From Echinostoma caproni (taxonomy: Eukaryota; Platyhelminthes; Trematoda; Plagiorchiida; Echinostomatidae), in NCBI GenBank assembly GCA_900618425.1, contig UZAN01039749.1, forward strand, positions 25,988-89,987: DNA of 64,000 bases, in the 5' to 3' direction. The translations under genes and the position numbers were made by a program. The notes below the pieces were generated by a model. It was given only the letters and a program-made list of their open reading frames with translations. It was not told the DNA's origin and made no database searches. Position 1 is the first letter of the stretch. Each line of letters opens with the position of its first letter. Shown here piece by piece: positions 56,501 to 62,500 of the stretch.

Positions 56501-59500
56501 GCAGAGCTCAAAAAGTTTGGTTTTCGAATCATGTCTCATGTTACTACTCCGCTCCTCATGCCTATCTTGCATTGTACGNNNNNNNNNNNNNNNNNNNNNN
56601 NNNNNNNNNNNNNNNNNNNNNNNNNNNNNNNNNNNNNNNNNNNNNNNNNNNNNNNNNNNNNNNNNNNNNNNNNNNNNNNNNNNNNNNNNNNNNNNNNNNN
56701 NNNNNNNNNNNNNNNNNNNNNNNNNNNNNNNNNNNNNNNNNNNNNNNNNNNNNNNNNNNNNNNNNNNNNNNNNNNNNNNNNNNNNNNNNNNNNNNNNNNN
56801 NNNNNNNNNNNNNNNNNNNNNNNNNNNNNNNNNNNNNNNNNNNNNNNNNNNNNNNNNNNNNNNNNNNNNNNNNNNNNNNNNNNNNNNNNNNNNNNNNNNN
56901 NNNNNNNNNNNNNNNNNNNNNNNNNNNNNNNNNNNNNNNNNNNNNNNNNNNNNNNNNNNNNNNNNNNNNNNNNNNNNNNNNNNNNNNNNNNNNNNNNNNN
57001 NNNNNNNNNNNNNNNNNNNNNNNNNNNNNNNNNNNNNNNNNNNNNNNNNNNNNNNNNNNNNNNNNNNNNNNNNNNNNNNNNNNNNNNNNNNNNNNNNNNN
57101 NNNNNNNNNNNNNNNNNNNNNNNNNNNNNNNNNNNNNNNNNNNNNNNNNNNNNNNNNNNNNNNNNNNNNNNNNNNNNNNNNNNNNNNNNNNNNNNNNNNN
57201 NNNNNNNNNNNNNNNNNNNNNNNNNNNNNNNNNNNNNNNNNNNNNNNNNNNNNNNNNNNNNNNNNNNNNNNNNNNNNNNNNNNNNNNNNNNNNNNNNNNN
57301 NNNNNNNNNNNNNNNNNNNNNNNNNNNNNNNNNNNNNNNNNNNNNNNNNNNNNNNNNNNNNNNNNNNNNNNNNNNNNNNNNNNNNNNNNNNNNNNNNNNN
57401 NNNNNNNNNNNNNNNNNNNNNNNNNNNNNNNNNNNNNNNNNNNNNNNNNNNNNNNNNNNNNNNNNNNNNNNNNNNNNNNNNNNNNNNNNNNNNNNNNNNN
57501 NNNNNNNNNNNNNNNNNNNNNNNNNNNTCCGGGTCTCCTCTGGGAATAGCGACACCTAAAGGGAAAGGAAAAGTCATTCCAATAGGGAAGCAAATGCGTA
57601 ATAATCCCGCAGCCCTACCGTTGACTGTCAGTAAAAGTCAAAAAAATTCAAAGTCGTTTTATTTATCCTAATGGATGGATTTTAAGTTTCTTGCACTCCA
57701 CGAAAATTTATCATTGCATACAATAACAAAGAAAAGGTGAAAATCAGCGTTGTAAATTCAAAGGAATGTGGAGTAAAAGTCTGAAAATGAATATCAATTT
57801 CGTAGGAAATTCAAAAGTTTTCTCTAACGGATGCCTTTTGAGCCATAAATCTTGAAAGATAAGCGATGACGGACAAACGATAAGCAGTACAAGCATACAC
57901 TAGGGTATAACGACAACTAGTTACAGAAGTGGATATACATTGTTTAAGTTCTGTGTGTAATGGGTGAGTGGTGTCTGATAGAATATTTTTGCAGAAGTTA
58001 TCGCAAGAGGTAAAGTGTTTATCGACAATAAAGTCAAGCAAGTGTAAATAAGGAATACCGCTTGTGCGAGAAATATTTTTAATTGACCGGCGTAGAATTA
58101 TGTAATCTTTAACCCTAAGACCGGCACAAAAACTGGGGAGCAGTAGAGAAGATGAGTAACAACACAAGAATATACAAACCGAGTTAGTAAATACAGTGGA
58201 ACTTTCAAAGAACGCAAACGAGAAATACATAAACACAACCGTCGAATCTTTACAAAGAACAATTCCTTTCAAAAGAGTAGGGCTGTTCTCCTTTGATGAG
58301 CGAAAACGTGACATTTCTACATTTAGAGGCATTGAGAGATAACTTGGAAAACGAAGACCATAAGTTTAAGGCAGATAAACTGATTTGAAGATGTGAGAAG
58401 CGGAAATCACCTTGGAATTTGGAACCCATTGTGACATCATGAGCATACCTAATAAGAAGGTCCTCTGGGTTAGTGGGAAGGTCATGGATATAGAAATATA
58501 AGAGAATTGCTCCCTGGAGCATCCGTGAGTTGACTGGTAGGGGTTCAGAGGTTTTTCTAAGAAACTTCGTGAATTGTATTCTAACAGCAAAATAATCTTG
58601 GAGTAGAGAGAGGGTATTATGGGACAATCCCGCATCATGGAGNATGGAGTAGAGACAAAAGCCTGTTCCTGTCAACACAGTTAAAAGCATTACTACAGCC
58701 GAGGAAATACATACAAAATGCCCTGTCGTGCATGTCTAAGGACCGCAAAACTGAGTTGCCAAATGCGCAAGAGCATTTAAGGTAGAACTTTGTTTGCGAT
58801 AAGCGAATTGGTTTTCATCTAGCTGCCCAGTATTGGGAATAATGTGGATGCGCCAGATAATGTGCATATTCTTTGAGGAATACTGGACATAGTCCGTCGG
58901 GACCGGAAGCTTTTGATATTTTGAGGCACTTTAGCTGTGATCGCACCTGATTAGAATTGATATGTGAAGCTTCATGATGGTCAGCTGATTGGAAATAAGG
59001 ATGCGATACTTCAGTTGGAGTTGACGCGGAAAACATGCAATTGAGTTCATCTGCTGTGGACTGAGGCCCGCGTAGTCTGAAGTTNTGCTCCACAGAGTTT
59101 TTTAGAGCGCTCCAGATTTGCTTGCAATTACGGTAACCAAGTTGGGTTTCAATGTAGAGTTTGTCAAGATTTTGGATCTCGTTTTGATCAGCAATGACGT
59201 TTGGTTAACTAAAGATTGATTACGATTTTTATATGCTCATTTCATGGTTCTTTTGAGGGTCTTCAAAGTGGGAGAAAAAAATCTGGCGGGGCTGATGTTC
59301 ATAGAGGCTATGGGGCAGCAGATGTCAAAGCAGAAGTTCAAATAACTCGTCAGGTGTTTACATTCGACCGAGACCCTTAGATCAAAGAACTGATCAAAAT
59401 TTGTACCAGAGACCATTTCTCTCAGTGATGCCAAGTGGGCCGGGTCTCACAGCTAATGAAAAATCTTCCGGCTAGATGTACTTGTCAGTGTGCTATAATG

Positions 59501-62500
59501 TTTCTTTGAGTAGACTTTTGGCAAAACATTTATAATACAATGATCGGAGTTTGCTAGAGGGGCTCCTCTTCGCATAACAAACAGGTTAGGATCGTTCGAA
59601 AACATAAGGTCCAGATGCGCGTTTCCTCTTGTGGTGAAATTTACAAGGTTGTGGAGAGAGAGAGAGACAAGTCAAAAAATGAATATCTGCATGGTCAAAA
59701 TCACCACTAACAATAAAAAGAGAGCGTTCTGTATAGCTAGAAAGTTTGGATGTAAATTCAACAGCAAACGTCTGTACATCAGAAGTTGTAATGGAAGGTG
59801 CTATGTAAATGTTTGATGCCACGATGGAACGAAATTTACTAAAGAAACGGGGTTTACATTCAACTGAAAGACATTAGATATATTCCACGTTTTAGGTGGA
59901 GGTAGTCTTTGTAGACTAACACCAAGACGATTTGGTGCAGGTTATTAGACGACCTCCTCGATTTCGTAGTAAATAGTCTCTATCCGAACGATGCATATCA
60001 ATGAAATCCAGCTCAACCAAAGAGTCGCTGATTTCAGGATGCAACCATTTATCTTGCAGCATAATTATCGCCAATGCATGGTGTTTTTTGTCCTTATCAG
60101 TTTATTGAAGTTGCCCATTTTCCCCACTGGTGATCGTACGTTTAATGAGTAACTTATAGGAATAGATATTTTCTGAGGTTTTGTGTTACGTTCAGTTACT
60201 TGCCAGCCTGCTCCTTGTTTTCTGAGGAAACCTGACCTAGACGGTCCGCATCTCTTGTATCTTTTTTAACTTAACGACTGAACTGATAGGGAATGCTACT
60301 CTTGCGCGACAACACATGATGTTTCAAATTCTTTAAAGATTCCGTGGCGTGTGTAATCATGAAAGCGATCAAAGAAAACTTGATTCAAACAATTAAATCC
60401 AATGTGTGACGTAAAGGTTGATAAATATCCACTGGAGCACAAAATGTAGCTCGGCCGAAAGTTGAAGGCCCTGCCGGATGGTTAATGAAATTCTCTGAGC
60501 CCTAACACTCTAGTTTGAGGTGTGTGTTCGATTTCTGATATTTCATTCTCAAGCCACTACAACCGTCGGTAGATGAAAGGCATCAGGTGAAAAATCAGAT
60601 AACAACTAGGTGCCAATGAATGAAAGAGGATGAAGAAGTTCAGTGAGTTGAATTCGCCTGGGAACCATTGAGTAGCTGAGTGAATATGTGAGGATGAAGA
60701 TTCGCTCATTTCACCAATAAGCAGGTAGGAGGAAGAGGAAAATTCTAAACTAACGTCCTCTTCGAGTAGAGGTTAGGTTATGATTGATAAATAAAACTTT
60801 TCTTGGTACTGCCAGTGTCCCAAGCCTAATTGCTATTCACAAATGTTGGGGGACACGATAAACTTATCGTGTGACCGTTTTCTATCAAGTATTCATTGTT
60901 GGAACTTGAGGCCGTTACATTGCAAAAATGCCCCAGCAAACTGGGATAGTGTTCTTTGAAGCATTTTGATAATTGCTTTGTTGTTCCATCTGAGTATGTC
61001 GCACCAAAGTTGTATCTGAATCAGATGAATAATCATGCACGAGGTTCTCACTTTGTTATTGAGCTCTGTCATCTCTCAAAGATGGAATAGCTGCCTTGAA
61101 ATAGGGTTTATTCTGGACTAAATTCTTTTGCGACATGTGAAGGTTTTATAGGTGAAACGGCCTAAGGAGCCAAATTGACCATAGTTTGTTTAACAAAATT
61201 AACGATTTATTTTATTTTATTTTATTCTTCAGGTGGCGATCAATGTAAGTTCTTAGAGGTTCACATATACTGAAAGCAACCTGTCTTTTTCTTACCCTCT
61301 GCCTCTAAGGTTTTCATATAAATTAAGCTGAATGAGGTCTCTCCACCTCGATAGGTCCATCTAATATCATACAATGTATTCAATTGGTAACCTGTTGCAT
61401 TCTAAACAGACCGCATGCACTGCAGTTAATTGCGATCTGGTGGTTACAAAGCCTAGCAGGAGAGTTTAGAGACTGTCTCATCGGGAAGACAGTTCAAACG
61501 TCTGTTCATTTAGAAAGCTCCATCATGAGGATTTCATGGATATCCTAAATGAGCTATCCGCCAGTAACCACACATGAAACACATGACATACTTATTCCTA
61601 TGGAACCAAAGTAATGAATATCTACGAGGGGAATGTAGTATGAGTTGTCCTCGGATCACTCCGCAATGCAGTGGCAAGGTTTTAGAGCTGTGAACGCATG
61701 TCTTCCGTTTAGTTTTTAGTGATACTTGTCTCAAAGGGTTATACTATTTACCTCTTAGAATGTTACAGTTAATTAAGCTTAACTGAAATCCGAAGCTTAA
61801 TATCATCTTCAAAAACTTTTTCGCAGTCTGAGTATTCAGACATTAAAAGTGATTGAATAAGATAATCCATGAAGTGGAGCAATCTGCGATGTTTTGGAGG
61901 CTGGAAGTAGTTATTGACTCCAAGAGCGTCTCTCTACGGAAACAGCCTCATTCATTTGCAACGCATCATTCCCACATTACAGCAAGTGCCTTTGAAAGTA
62001 CGTTTTGCTTCTCGACATTTTTGCGTTGATTGCATCACACGTTTTAAAGCGTTCCACTTTTGTGGGTTGATCAAAAAATACAAATCATGACAGTTCTAAC
62101 ATTGCTCACTCATTCTGCATATAGACTCTTCAATCGATACTTGTGTAAAGCAGTGATAGGAAGACAGAATTCAAATGCGCGAATGAGATCACCTACAACG
62201 TTCGCTCCCCGGAAGCAAAACACATTTCGTAACTTTACCACCACTGACTGACAACTGGTATCTAGCTATGACTTTCAAAATTGTCCATGTCTACATAGGA
62301 TGCCACTAGAAGTGGTAATTCAGTACCGAATACAGCGTACAAATTTACTCAAAACAATAAAACCCCTTTATCACTACAACTGAATATATCAATTATGTGA
62401 AATTAGTCCTTCAACAATTGTGATATGTCATCAGACAAAGTGATTCATTTCTCTACAATTTTCATGCAGTATACCTTTCCGGTGAGTTTCTGCTATTCAT

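Noticed and set aside
56366..57671. Six long frames of 325-397 codons
   Set aside because: They consist almost entirely of Ns from the assembly gap.
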